NCBI RefSeq assembly: GCF_000178995.1
Contig: NZ_ADVZ01000001.1
Location: 964,001-1,028,000, forward strand
Direction of reading: 5' to 3'
DNA from: Afipia sp. 1NLS2
Lineage (GTDB): Bacteria; Pseudomonadota; Alphaproteobacteria; Rhizobiales; Xanthobacteraceae
Length of the DNA: 64,000 nucleotides
Below the pieces are notes generated by a model. The model was not told the origin of the DNA, ran no database searches, and worked only from the letters and a program-made list of their open reading frames with translations. Shown one piece after another: positions 47,163 to 54,429 of this stretch. Position 1 is the stretch's first letter; the number at the start of each line of letters is the position of its first letter. A program made the position numbers and the translations under genes.

Positions 47163-47230
47163 AGGGGAAGGTCTTCCCCTGCGGCCGAGCCTGTCGTCTC
47201 GGCCGACCCCTTCTGCGGGGAGGTCCCCGC
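47163..47230. other. Cluster of three strong hairpins upstream of ardC
   Basis: The 312-base gap before ardC holds three adjacent perfect inverted repeats: AGGGGAAG/CTTCCCCT (47163-47180), CGGCCGAG/CTCGGCCG (47182-47189 and 47198-47205) and GCGGGG/CCCCGC with loop AGGT (47215-47230). There is no long T run, so they are not plain terminators. A small RNA, a single-strand origin or an origin of transfer are possibilities. The remainder of the gap (47231-47272) is unremarkable. Confidence 0.6.
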
Positions 47231-47272
47231 AACGCCCCCTTAGAATAGAGTGAGAGTGCGGACGGGGTTTCC

Positions 47273-47320
47273 GTGACGGGTTGAGGGCTGGGAGAGAGGC
47301 TCCCGGCGCCCGTCGCGGAG
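47273..47320 (+). promoter_or_regulatory. Family A structured leader, copy 1 (ardC)
   Basis: Outer stem GTGACGGG (47273-47280) with CCCGTCGC (47309-47316), 8 pairs with one G-T. Inner stem GCTGGGAG (47287-47294) with CTCCCGGC (47300-47307) closes a purine loop AGAGG. The Shine-Dalgarno GCGGAG (47315-47320) directly abuts the outer stem, 7 bases before the ardC ATG. See copies at 48389, 52877 and 54430. Confidence 0.7.
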
Positions 47321-47327
47321 ATCCGCG

Positions 47328-48281
47328 ATGTCCAGACACGCCGCGTGCGCCCGTTCCGGTTCCGGCCGGACGAGCCTCTACGATGAAATCACCGCCAAGA
47401 TCATCGGCGAGTTGGAGGCCGGCCGCGTGCCGTGGGTCCAGCCCTGGGGAACGGCGGCGGCGAAGGCGCCGCTCGCCATGCCGAAGAACGCCGCCACCGG
47501 CCGGCAATACTCCGGCATCAATGTGCTGATCCTCTGGGGCTCGGTGATCGAGCACGGTTTCCCGGTCCAAGGCTGGCTCACCTTCCGCCAAGCATTGTCG
47601 CTCGGCGGAGCTGTCCGCAAGGGCGAGCACGGCACAACCGTCGTCTACGCCGACCGCTTCATTCCCGATGATGAAAAGAAGCGCGCGCAGGAGACCGGCG
47701 AGGAAGCGCAAGCGATCCCATTCCTGAAGCGCTTCACCGTCTTCAATCTGGCGCAGTGTGAAGGTCTGCCCGAAAGCCTCGTCGTCGCTGCGCCGCCGCT
47801 GGAGCCTGGCCTGATCGAGCCGACAGTCGAGGCGCTGATCAAGGCGACGGGCATCGATTTCCGCATCGGCGGCAGCCAGGCCTTCTACGTCCCGGCGCAC
47901 GACTATGTGCAGGTCCCACCGCCACAAGCCTATTTCGAGCCGATCAACTGGCACCGCACCGCGCTACATGAGCTCGGTCACGCCAGCGGCGCACCGCACC
48001 GGCTGAACCGCGATCTCTCCGGCTCCTTCGGTTCGAAGAAATATGCGTTCGAGGAGCTGGTGGCGGAAATGAACGCCGCGTTCTGCTGCGCCTCGCTCGG
48101 CATTGTGCCGACCGTACGCCACGCAGACTACATCGGCTCCTGGCTCGAGGTGCTGCGCGACGACAGCCGCGCCATCGTTCGCGCGGCGTCACAGGCGAGC
48201 AAAGCCGCTGATTTCATCCTCGGTTTCCTTCATGGAAATGACGTGCCGGCGCCCACCGAAAACGCACAGGAGGCAGCGTGA
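47328..48281 (+). CDS. ardC: ArdC family antirestriction protein
   Basis: A 317-residue protein. Residues about 14-140 are the DUF1738 single-strand DNA-binding domain (LYDEITAKIIGELEAGRVPWVQPW, then YSGINVLILWG). Residues about 165-300 are an M78-like zincin with HELGH at 214-218 and a downstream Glu in FEELVAEMNAAF. Family members protect incoming DNA from host restriction during conjugative transfer. It is preceded by family A leader copy 1 and followed by the ParB-like gene. Confidence 0.92.
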   Translation: MSRHAACARSGSGRTSLYDEITAKIIGELEAGRVPWVQPWGTAAAKAPLAMPKNAATGRQYSGINVLILWGSVIEHGFPVQGWLTFRQALSLGGAVRKGEHGTTVVYADRFIPDDEKKRAQETGEEAQAIPFLKRFTVFNLAQCEGLPESLVVAAPPLEPGLIEPTVEALIKATGIDFRIGGSQAFYVPAHDYVQVPPPQAYFEPINWHRTALHELGHASGAPHRLNRDLSGSFGSKKYAFEELVAEMNAAFCCASLGIVPTVRHADYIGSWLEVLRDDSRAIVRAASQASKAADFILGFLHGNDVPAPTENAQEAA

Positions 48282-48388
48282 TGCGCGTCCGTTGCGGTGT
48301 GAGCCGGCCGTCACGCAAAGCCGTATTTGTGCGGATGCGCATCTCCGGATCTGCGGCGGCCCAGAGGAAGAGGGCTGCGCCGGTCTTC

Positions 48389-48436
48389 GTGACGGGTTGG
48401 AAGCCGAGAGAGAGTCTTTCGGCGCCCGTCGCGGAG
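48389..48436 (+). promoter_or_regulatory. Family A structured leader, copy 2 (parB-like gene)
   Basis: The outer stem is identical to copy 1 (GTGACGGG 48389-48396, CCCGTCGC 48425-48432). The inner stem is different but fully paired: GCCGAGAGA (48403-48411) with TCTTTCGGC (48415-48423), nine pairs with one G-T, loop GAG. The sequence change with kept pairing supports a folded RNA. GCGGAG follows (48431-48436), 9 bases before the chosen ATG. Confidence 0.7.
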
Positions 48437-48445
48437 TCTATCCCG

Positions 48446-50587
48446 ATGGCACCTGCTGTTCAGAAGATCACCCTGTCGTCCTCGCACGACGTTCCCCTCA
48501 ACAAGCTTATCCTCTCCCAGTCGAACGTCCGGCGCGTGAAGGCCGGTGTGTCGATCGAGGAGCTGGCCGCGGACATCGCCCGCCGCGGCTGTCTACTCCA
48601 GAGCCTCAATGTCCGGCCGGTGCTGGACGCCAACGGCACCGAGACCGGCATGTTCGAGGTGCCCGCCGGCGGCCGGCGCTTCAAGGCCCTCCAGCTCCTC
48701 GTCAAGCAGAAGCGCCTCGCCAAGACCGCGCCGGTGCCCTGCGTGGTCCGTGATCCCTCGACCGAAATTCTCGCAGAAGACGATTCACTCGCCGAGAACG
48801 TCCAGCGCGCGCCACTGCACCCGCTCGATCAGTTCCGCGCCTTCCAAACGCTGCGCGAGAATGGCCTGTCCGACGAAGACATCGCCGCCGCGTATTTCGT
48901 CGGCGTGAATGTCGTCAAGCAGCGCCTGCGCCTCGCCGCTGTGTCTGAGAAGCTGCTCGACATCTATGCCGAGGACGGCATGTCGCTCGAGCAGCTCATG
49001 GCGTTCACGGTGACGACCGACCACGCGCGCCAGGAGCAAGCCTGGGAAGCGCTTCAACGCTCCTATAGCCAGGAGCCATATCAGATCCGCCGCATGTTGA
49101 CGGAGAAGACCGTTCGCGCATCCGACAAGCGCGTGCAGTTCGTCGGCGTCTATGCTTACGAAGCCACCGGTGGCGTCGTGATGCGCGATCTCTTCCAGCA
49201 AGACGATGGCGGCTGGCTCGAGAATGTCGCTCTGCTCGACAGCCTGGTCGCCGAGAAGCTGAAGGCCGAGGCGGAGAAGATCGCTGCCGAGGGCTGGAAG
49301 TGGATCGAGGTCGCGGTCGATTTTCCCTACGGCCACGACCAAGGCTTGCGTGAGCTCGACGGCGTGCCGGCCGATCTCACCGAGGAGGAGCGCGCGACGC
49401 GTGAGGTGCTGCGCAACGAGTTTGATCAGCTCGAGGGGCAATATCAGGATGCCGACGAACTGCCCGATGAGGTCGGCCAGCGGCTCGGCGAGATCGAGAC
49501 CGCGCTCGAGGCCTTCGAGGCCCGACCGCGCATCTTCGATCCGGCCGACATCGCCCGCGCCGGCGTGTTCGTCAGCATCGGCCACAACGGCCAGCTCCTG
49601 GTCGATCGCGGCTATGTCCGTCCCGAAGACGAGGCGCCTGCCGTCGAGTCCGATCAGGAGGGCGATCGCGAGGCCGCTTCCGTCGACCAGTCCGGGACCG
49701 ACACCGGCACGCCGGCGATTCAGCGCGCCGTCATCACCATCGGCGGCCAAGCCGAGCCGGAGGAGGACGAAGACGATGCCGTCAAGCCCTTGCCCGACCG
49801 GCTCATGAGCGAACTGACCGCCCATCGCACGCTGGCCCTGCGGGACGCCGTGGCGAACAATCCGCACGTCGCGATGACGGCGCTGTTGCACAAGCTCTGC
49901 CTCGACGCCTTCCAGCACGCCGCGGCGGGCAACTGCCTCGAAGCGACGGTGCGGCAGGTGTTCTTCTCGATCCAGCCCGCCGACCTGAAGGACAGCCCGT
50001 CCGCCAAGGCGGTCGCGGAACGGCATGAAGCCTGGAAGGCGGACATGCCGAAGGACGAGGCCGCGCTCTGGGATTGGCTCGCCGCGCTGGACGACGCCAG
50101 CCGGGCCGCGTTGCTGGCGCATTGCGTCTCCTTCGCCGTCAACGCCCTCTATGAGAAGGGTGATCGCTATGGCGGCCCGGGCGTGTCCGTCCATGGCGTC
50201 CAACGCCGTCTCGCCCAGGCCGACCGGCTCGCGCGCGCGGTCGGGCTCGACATGGTGGAAGCCGGCTGGCGGCCGACGGTCGACAACTATCTCGGCCGCG
50301 TCACCAAGCCCCGCATCCTTGAAGCAGTGCGCGAGGCGAAGGGCGAGCAGTCGGCGCAGCTCATCGACCATTTGAAGAAGGCGGATATGGCGAAGGAGGC
50401 CGAACGGCTGCTCGACGGCACTGGCTGGCTGCCCGAGCCGCTTCGAACCTCTGATGCGGCGGACGCCGACACACCGGAGGCCGATGCCGGCGGCGACGAG
50501 GAAGCGCTGCCCGCCTTTCTCGCCGACGAAGAAGACAGCACGGGTGAGGACGAGACCGACGAACCGGCCGTGATCGCCGCCGAGTGA
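48446..50587 (+). CDS. ParB/RepB-like partition family protein, large form
   Basis: A 713-residue protein, more than twice the length of chromosomal ParB. The N-terminal ParB/Srx nuclease-like domain (about 12-130: VPLNKLILSQSNVRR, VPAGGRRFKALQLL, AENVQRAPLHPLDQFRAF) is followed by a helix-turn-helix (LSDEDIAAAYFVGVNVVKQRLRL), then a long helical and acidic C-terminal region. No parA neighbour is seen. Such large ParB-like proteins are common on alphaproteobacterial plasmids and integrative elements. The ATG at 48446 is chosen because the leader hairpin and Shine-Dalgarno lie just upstream; the frame is open further left. Confidence 0.88.
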   Translation: MAPAVQKITLSSSHDVPLNKLILSQSNVRRVKAGVSIEELAADIARRGCLLQSLNVRPVLDANGTETGMFEVPAGGRRFKALQLLVKQKRLAKTAPVPCVVRDPSTEILAEDDSLAENVQRAPLHPLDQFRAFQTLRENGLSDEDIAAAYFVGVNVVKQRLRLAAVSEKLLDIYAEDGMSLEQLMAFTVTTDHARQEQAWEALQRSYSQEPYQIRRMLTEKTVRASDKRVQFVGVYAYEATGGVVMRDLFQQDDGGWLENVALLDSLVAEKLKAEAEKIAAEGWKWIEVAVDFPYGHDQGLRELDGVPADLTEEERATREVLRNEFDQLEGQYQDADELPDEVGQRLGEIETALEAFEARPRIFDPADIARAGVFVSIGHNGQLLVDRGYVRPEDEAPAVESDQEGDREAASVDQSGTDTGTPAIQRAVITIGGQAEPEEDEDDAVKPLPDRLMSELTAHRTLALRDAVANNPHVAMTALLHKLCLDAFQHAAAGNCLEATVRQVFFSIQPADLKDSPSAKAVAERHEAWKADMPKDEAALWDWLAALDDASRAALLAHCVSFAVNALYEKGDRYGGPGVSVHGVQRRLAQADRLARAVGLDMVEAGWRPTVDNYLGRVTKPRILEAVREAKGEQSAQLIDHLKKADMAKEAERLLDGTGWLPEPLRTSDAADADTPEADAGGDEEALPAFLADEEDSTGEDETDEPAVIAAE

Positions 50588-50643
50588 CGACCAAGAGCGG
50601 GGCGGCGTGAGCCGTCCCGCTCATCCCTTCATCCACCCCACTT

Positions 50644-50680
50644 CGCCCGGCCGTCGCGCCGGGCGATTTCGTTTCAGGAG
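50644..50680 (+). promoter_or_regulatory. Family C hairpin plus Shine-Dalgarno, copy 1
   Basis: Eight-base arms CGCCCGGC (50644-50651) and GCCGGGCG (50658-50665), loop CGTCGC, then ATTTCGTTTC and AGGAG (50676-50680) before the ATG at 50687. Same layout as at 51781, 52264 and 53247. Confidence 0.65.
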
Positions 50681-50686
50681 ATCACC

Positions 50687-51166
50687 ATGACGCAAGCTTC
50701 CGACATCCCCACGGCTGACAGCGGCGCCCCGTCCGATTGGGAGACCAAGCGCGCCGCCCAAGATCGGCTGCATGCCGAACTGCAACCGCTCAACAAGGCC
50801 GCGCTGTTCGACGCGCTCGCAGCCGCTGGCGTTACGCTCGTCGTTATCAGTTTCGACGGCTATGGCGACAGCGGCCAAATCGAAAACGTCGAGGTGAAGG
50901 CCGGCGAGACTGTCGTCACCATGCCCGAAGGCGCGATCGAGACCGCCGAGGCCGTGTGGGACCGGCCGGAGCCCAACCGCACGACCATCAGCATCGCCGA
51001 CCTCATCGAACGCCTCGTCTATGACCTTCTCACCGACACGCATTGCGGCTGGGAAAACAACGACGGCGCCTATGGCGATTTCACCTTCGATCTCGTCGAG
51101 CGGACGATCACGCTCGCCTACAACGAGCGCTACACCGCCTCCGATTATTCGCAGCACGTCTTCTGA
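50687..51166 (+). CDS. DUF6878-like hypothetical protein
   Basis: A 159-residue soluble, acidic protein. ITLVVISFDGYGDSGQIENVEVKAGE-like sequence (residues 47-72) matches a family of element-borne proteins I recall as DUF6878. No catalytic motif is evident. It is the first of a run of small unknown genes between parB and the helicase, and it has a family C hairpin plus AGGAG in front. The following gene begins 10 bases after its stop. Confidence 0.65.
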   Translation: MTQASDIPTADSGAPSDWETKRAAQDRLHAELQPLNKAALFDALAAAGVTLVVISFDGYGDSGQIENVEVKAGETVVTMPEGAIETAEAVWDRPEPNRTTISIADLIERLVYDLLTDTHCGWENNDGAYGDFTFDLVERTITLAYNERYTASDYSQHVF

Positions 51167-51176
51167 GGAGGCGGCG

Positions 51177-51551
51177 ATGGGACATTGTTATCATCACGCG
51201 CTCTCTTCGGTGAAGAAGTGGGGCGGCGTCGCGGAGGACTACCTGCCGCTGCATCAATGGTTCGACGAATCGAAAGCGATCACCGCCGACTTTCGCCACC
51301 GGGCCTTGCGCCACCACGCCGAAGGCATCTTCATGCTGGAACGCTTCTTCGGCGCAACCATCACCATCTCGACCGGGCGCGTTGTTCCGGTGCGGCTGAT
51401 CGGCGAACAGCATGTGGTGGAGGATCTCGGCTTCATCCCGAGCTTCGCCGACTGGGTTCGCTGCATCCGGCCCGAGCCGTGGATGGGGCGCGCGCAACCG
51501 ATCCACAAGCAGGTCGATCCCTTCGTGGCCGCGACAGCGGGAGGCGCCTGA
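51177..51551 (+). CDS. DUF6915-like hypothetical protein
   Basis: A 124-residue protein beginning MGHCYHHALSSVKKWGG. It is rich in His and aromatic residues (FRHRALRHHAEGIFMLERFFG). This pattern fits a family of mobile-element proteins I recall as DUF6915. GAGGAGGCGGCG precedes the ATG; the gene is coupled to the one before it (10-base gap). Function unknown. Confidence 0.62.
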   Translation: MGHCYHHALSSVKKWGGVAEDYLPLHQWFDESKAITADFRHRALRHHAEGIFMLERFFGATITISTGRVVPVRLIGEQHVVEDLGFIPSFADWVRCIRPEPWMGRAQPIHKQVDPFVAATAGGA

Positions 51552-51553
51552 TC

Positions 51554-51748
51554 ATGTACGGCACCTATCTGCGCCTCGCCATTACCGTCCATGACGGCTG
51601 GCGCGCCGTCATCCGCGCCGCCGCCAGCAAGCTTACACGCGAGGCCCGCCGCGATCCGGGGCATCGCGACGCGCGCCATCGCTTCTACCGGCAGATGCTG
51701 GCGCATCACCGCGAAGCACAGCGCCTCGTCAGCACTTGGCGTCTCTGA
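51554..51748 (+). CDS. Small basic hypothetical protein
   Basis: A 64-residue strongly basic, helical protein (MYGTYLRLAITVHDGWRAVIRAAASKL, then many Arg and His). It starts 2 bases past the preceding stop, so it is probably co-translated. The charge suggests nucleic acid binding, but no domain is recognised. Confidence 0.5.
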   Translation: MYGTYLRLAITVHDGWRAVIRAAASKLTREARRDPGHRDARHRFYRQMLAHHREAQRLVSTWRL

Positions 51749-51780
51749 CGCCGTTCGCTCGCCCGTCCCGTCCATCCCGA

Positions 51781-51817
51781 AGCCCGGCCATCGCGCCGGG
51801 CTTTCGCATTTTAGGAG
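51781..51817 (+). promoter_or_regulatory. Family C hairpin plus Shine-Dalgarno, copy 2
   Basis: Arms AGCCCGGC (51781-51788) and GCCGGGCT (51795-51802), loop CATCGC, then TTCGCATTTT and AGGAGG before the ATG at 51824. Confidence 0.65.
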
Positions 51818-51823
51818 GTCACC

Positions 51824-52222
51824 ATGCCGTTCTTCACCATCGAAGCTACCTACCGCATTCCTGTCTATCGGCAGCGCGCCTATGAGGCTGACACGCTCGC
51901 GCAGGCCTGCCGCCTCGCTATAGAGGACGACGACTGGTCCGATCAAAAGGAGGATTTCGAATCCTCCAGCGAAACCTACGTCACCGCCGCCTGGCCGGGG
52001 CGCGACAACGCCTATCGCGTGACCGCGCTTCCCGTCCCGTCGCAGTTCGGCGAGACCGTGCAACGCAAGGCCGATCATTTCGAGACCTTGCTCGGCATCC
52101 TGAAGGTCCTCGCGCACGCGTCCGATGGCGCAGCGTCAAATCCGCCGTTCTGGCGCCAGCGTGCGGACGCGGCGATCGCGAAGGCCGAGGCCATCCTCGC
52201 CGGCGCCCGCGATCCCGACTGA
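51824..52222 (+). CDS. Hypothetical protein of the small-gene cassette
   Basis: A 132-residue protein. Residues 1-35 (FFTIEATYRIPVYRQRAYEADTLAQACRLAIEDDDW) have the strand-helix pattern of a small binding domain, similar in style to the start of the gene at 52949 (VKIGFWLRAYDGFTVEADSDAQAIEKA). The C-terminal half is helical. No family is assigned. A family C hairpin and AGGAGGTC stand directly before it. Confidence 0.58.
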   Translation: MPFFTIEATYRIPVYRQRAYEADTLAQACRLAIEDDDWSDQKEDFESSSETYVTAAWPGRDNAYRVTALPVPSQFGETVQRKADHFETLLGILKVLAHASDGAASNPPFWRQRADAAIAKAEAILAGARDPD

Positions 52223-52263
52223 TCGGTCCGCGCGTCCGTCGCGTCACCACGCTTCCACCCCCC

Positions 52264-52301
52264 GCCCGGCCCTCGCGCCGGGCCTTTTCATTTCAGGAGA
52301 C
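52264..52301 (+). promoter_or_regulatory. Family C hairpin plus Shine-Dalgarno, copy 3
   Basis: Arms GCCCGGC (52264-52270) and GCCGGGC (52277-52283), loop CCTCGC, then CTTTTCATTTC and AGGAG before the ATG at 52307. Confidence 0.65.
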
Positions 52302-52306
52302 CCGCC

Positions 52307-52861
52307 ATGGCCGACTACTTCGAACAGACCGTTGTTCAGCAGATCATTCCGAACGCCGACATGACGCCGCTGGAGCGGCTGCTCTTGTCGCTCATCTTCG
52401 AATGCGAGCGCGACGGCGACGGATGCTACTTCTTCGCCGAACAGAGCCCGTCCACCATGATCTTCGTGACGCGCGCGGAGCTGGAGGCCGTGCTCGCATC
52501 GTCGCCGGACGTCGCGAGCGCGGCGCATCTCCACGTCACCGAGCAGCTCGCGTGCGTCGATGCGGATGCGCTGGAGATCGATCTGGATCTCAGCGGCACA
52601 TCCTGGGAGTTCTTCTTCCAGGACATCGTGAAGCGCTCGAAGACGCTGGCCTATGTCAGCGTCGTCGCCGCGTTCACCTGCAGCAAGATGCGGCCGGACG
52701 GATTCGGCGGCATGGCCGTCCTCATCACGCGGGACGCCATCGTCGGCAAATCGACCAGCGACCTGCTGGAGGATTTTCTCGCCGAAGCCGGGCTTGGCGG
52801 CGGCGAGGCGCCGGAAACGGAGACCCCGGATTCCGCGATAGTCCCGCCCGCGTCAGCGTGA
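52307..52861 (+). CDS. Acidic hypothetical protein
   Basis: A 184-residue acidic protein beginning MADYFEQTVVQQIIPNADMTPLERLLLS. The stretch GCYFFAEQSPSTMIFVTRAEL and a long helical middle part suggest a compact globular fold. The tail (GGEAPETETPDSAIVPPASA) is disordered. I do not recognise the family. The gene keeps the orientation of the whole block. Confidence 0.58.
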   Translation: MADYFEQTVVQQIIPNADMTPLERLLLSLIFECERDGDGCYFFAEQSPSTMIFVTRAELEAVLASSPDVASAAHLHVTEQLACVDADALEIDLDLSGTSWEFFFQDIVKRSKTLAYVSVVAAFTCSKMRPDGFGGMAVLITRDAIVGKSTSDLLEDFLAEAGLGGGEAPETETPDSAIVPPASA

Positions 52862-52876
52862 GAGGCCGGCCGGGAC

Positions 52877-52940
52877 ACGGGTGAGCCCGGATGTCGAAAG
52901 AGAGCGCGCCACCGAGCTTGCCCATCGTCCGCTCTCGGAG
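52877..52940 (+). promoter_or_regulatory. Family A structured leader, copy 3 (90-aa gene)
   Basis: ACGGGTGAG starts at 52877; GGGTGAG (52879-52885) pairs with CTTGCCC (52917-52923), 7 pairs including two G-T. A short inner CGG/CCG (52888-52890 and 52912-52914) encloses a purine-rich loop with GAGAGCG (52900-52906), whose exact complement CGCTCTC lies at 52930-52936 just before the Shine-Dalgarno CGGAG (52936-52940). A pseudoknot covering the ribosome site is possible. Confidence 0.6.
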
Positions 52941-52948
52941 TCCCGCAC

Positions 52949-53221
52949 ATGAGCGAATACATCGTCAAGATTGGCTTCTGGCTGCGCGCCTATGACGGCT
53001 TCACGGTCGAGGCCGATTCCGATGCCCAAGCGATCGAGAAGGCCAAGGCGGCCGCGACAGCGGCGATGGAGTCTGGCGCCTATCCCGAGTACATCGACAT
53101 CGAGGAGCGGCGTGAAGGCGTGATCGCCTTCATCGATCACATCGCGTCGGACGGTCGCCACGCCGTCGCCGAGGACGTCGAATTCGACGACGACCGCCTC
53201 CACGACAGCCCGACCGGCTGA
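52949..53221 (+). CDS. Small acidic hypothetical protein
   Basis: A 90-residue acidic protein (about a quarter Asp and Glu). It begins MSEYIVKIGFWLRAYDGFTVEADSDAQAIEKAKAA, a strand followed by a helix, and ends in a very acidic tail. The high negative charge resembles DNA-mimic antirestriction proteins in composition only; no homology is claimed. It is one of four genes on the element carrying a family A leader. Confidence 0.6.
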   Translation: MSEYIVKIGFWLRAYDGFTVEADSDAQAIEKAKAAATAAMESGAYPEYIDIEERREGVIAFIDHIASDGRHAVAEDVEFDDDRLHDSPTG

Positions 53222-53246
53222 TCCTCCCAACACCGCAATTCCAGAG

Positions 53247-53285
53247 AGCCCGGCCTTCGCGCCGGGCTTCGTCGTTTCAGGAGGC
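53247..53285 (+). promoter_or_regulatory. Family C hairpin plus Shine-Dalgarno, copy 4
   Basis: Arms AGCCCGGC (53247-53254) and GCCGGGCT (53261-53268), loop CTTCGC, then TCGTCGTTTC and AGGAGG before the ATG at 53290. Confidence 0.65.
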
Positions 53286-53289
53286 CGTC

Positions 53290-53715
53290 ATGGCTGACTT
53301 CTTCACTCACTTTTCATGCGTGCTCGATGTCGGCACGCCCGACAACGCCACACGCGCACTCGATCTCTACCAGGTCTTCATGGAGGAAGCGGCGCGGGAG
53401 GACGTACCGCCCGACGGCTTCCTCCTCTCCATCCAGCCCGAGCACGGCGGCACCGTGCTGTGGATTCGCGATGAGGTCACCGGCGATCCGCAGCAGGTGA
53501 TCCTGTTCGTGCTCCACTGCGCCAAGGCATTCGGGCTCACCGGCCGCTGGGGCTTCCAATGGGCCAACACCTGCTCGCGGCCGCGCGTCAATGCCTTCGG
53601 TGGCGGCGCCCATGTGCTCGATCTCGCGACCCGCGAAACGATCGCCTGGATCGATACCAATGGCTGGCTGGCGCGCACGCTCACCCCAAGTCGCGGAAAG
53701 CGAGGTGCGCGATGA
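53290..53715 (+). CDS. Hypothetical protein of the small-gene cassette
   Basis: A 141-residue protein. The middle (VLWIRDEVTGDPQQVILFVLHCAKAFGLTGRWGFQWANTCSRPR) and GGGAHVLDLATRETIAWIDTNGWL are distinctive, and similar proteins occur on alphaproteobacterial mobile elements as hypotheticals. No function can be given. Its stop overlaps the next ATG by 4 bases (ATGA). Confidence 0.6.
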   Translation: MADFFTHFSCVLDVGTPDNATRALDLYQVFMEEAAREDVPPDGFLLSIQPEHGGTVLWIRDEVTGDPQQVILFVLHCAKAFGLTGRWGFQWANTCSRPRVNAFGGGAHVLDLATRETIAWIDTNGWLARTLTPSRGKRGAR

Positions 53716-53954
53716 GCATTCCCGATCACGCGCGCGCCAACTTCCAGACGCTGCTCCGGGCTGCCGCCGATGGCAATCTCGCGCTCATGGAATGCACGGA
53801 TGCCGCCACCGGCGATACCCGCTTCGTCATCTGCGCGGTCGGGCGCGATGGCACGGATTTCATGTTCACGCCCTTCGGCCATCTCCCCGACGGCAATCCC
53901 TACGACGCCTATGTGCCGCCGCATCCAACCCTGCGGGACGATCCAGCCTCCTGA
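53712..53954 (+). CDS. DUF6117-like hypothetical protein
   Basis: An 80-residue protein (MSIPDHARANFQTLLRAAADGNLALMECTDA), which I recall as the DUF6117 family of element-borne proteins. It is translationally coupled to the preceding gene by the ATGA overlap. Function unknown. The next 144 bases contain no gene I can support. Confidence 0.6.
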   Translation: MSIPDHARANFQTLLRAAADGNLALMECTDAATGDTRFVICAVGRDGTDFMFTPFGHLPDGNPYDAYVPPHPTLRDDPAS

Positions 53955-54098
53955 CCTCTCGCGTCGTGACCTGTCTGGACGCGGCGGCCCGTCGGTCAAC
54001 GGGCAAGCCGTTTCCGCATCCTTCGCGATGCGTGACCGCCGGGCCTGAGCCGCATCCGGCCGCCAGTCCGTCGCAACAGGATCAGGAGGCGATCGGCA

Positions 54099-54407
54099 AT
54101 GTGCAGGGTTCTCAACAAGCATCATGCGGGCGTGCCGACGAACGCCGTTTATATCGGGCGTGGCTCGAAATGGGGCAACCCGTTCCGGATCGGCCCCGAC
54201 GGCGACCGCGCCGCCGTCATCGCGAAGTACGAGCGCTGGCTCGCCGATCAGCACCATCTCCTGCGCGCGCTCGACGAGTTGCGCGGGCGCGGTCTCGTTT
54301 GCTTCTGCGCGCCGCGGGCATGCCACGGCGATTTGTTGCTGCGGCTCGCGAACGCGACACGCGAAGCGCGGATCGCGTGGTGGCGCGCCGTGAAGGCGGC
54401 GACCTGA
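54099..54407 (+). CDS. DUF4326 family protein
   Basis: A 102-residue protein with the DUF4326 pattern: MCRVLNKHHAGVPTNAVYIGRGSKWGNPF, then KYERWLADQ and GRGLVCFCAPRACHGDLLLRLAN. The Cys and His residues (LVCFCAPRACHGD) could bind metal. This small domain is widespread in phages and mobile elements with no established activity. CAGGAGGCG lies about 9 bases before the ATG. Confidence 0.78.
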   Translation: MCRVLNKHHAGVPTNAVYIGRGSKWGNPFRIGPDGDRAAVIAKYERWLADQHHLLRALDELRGRGLVCFCAPRACHGDLLLRLANATREARIAWWRAVKAAT

Positions 54408-54429
54408 CAAGAGGGAGAGTGTGGCCGGA

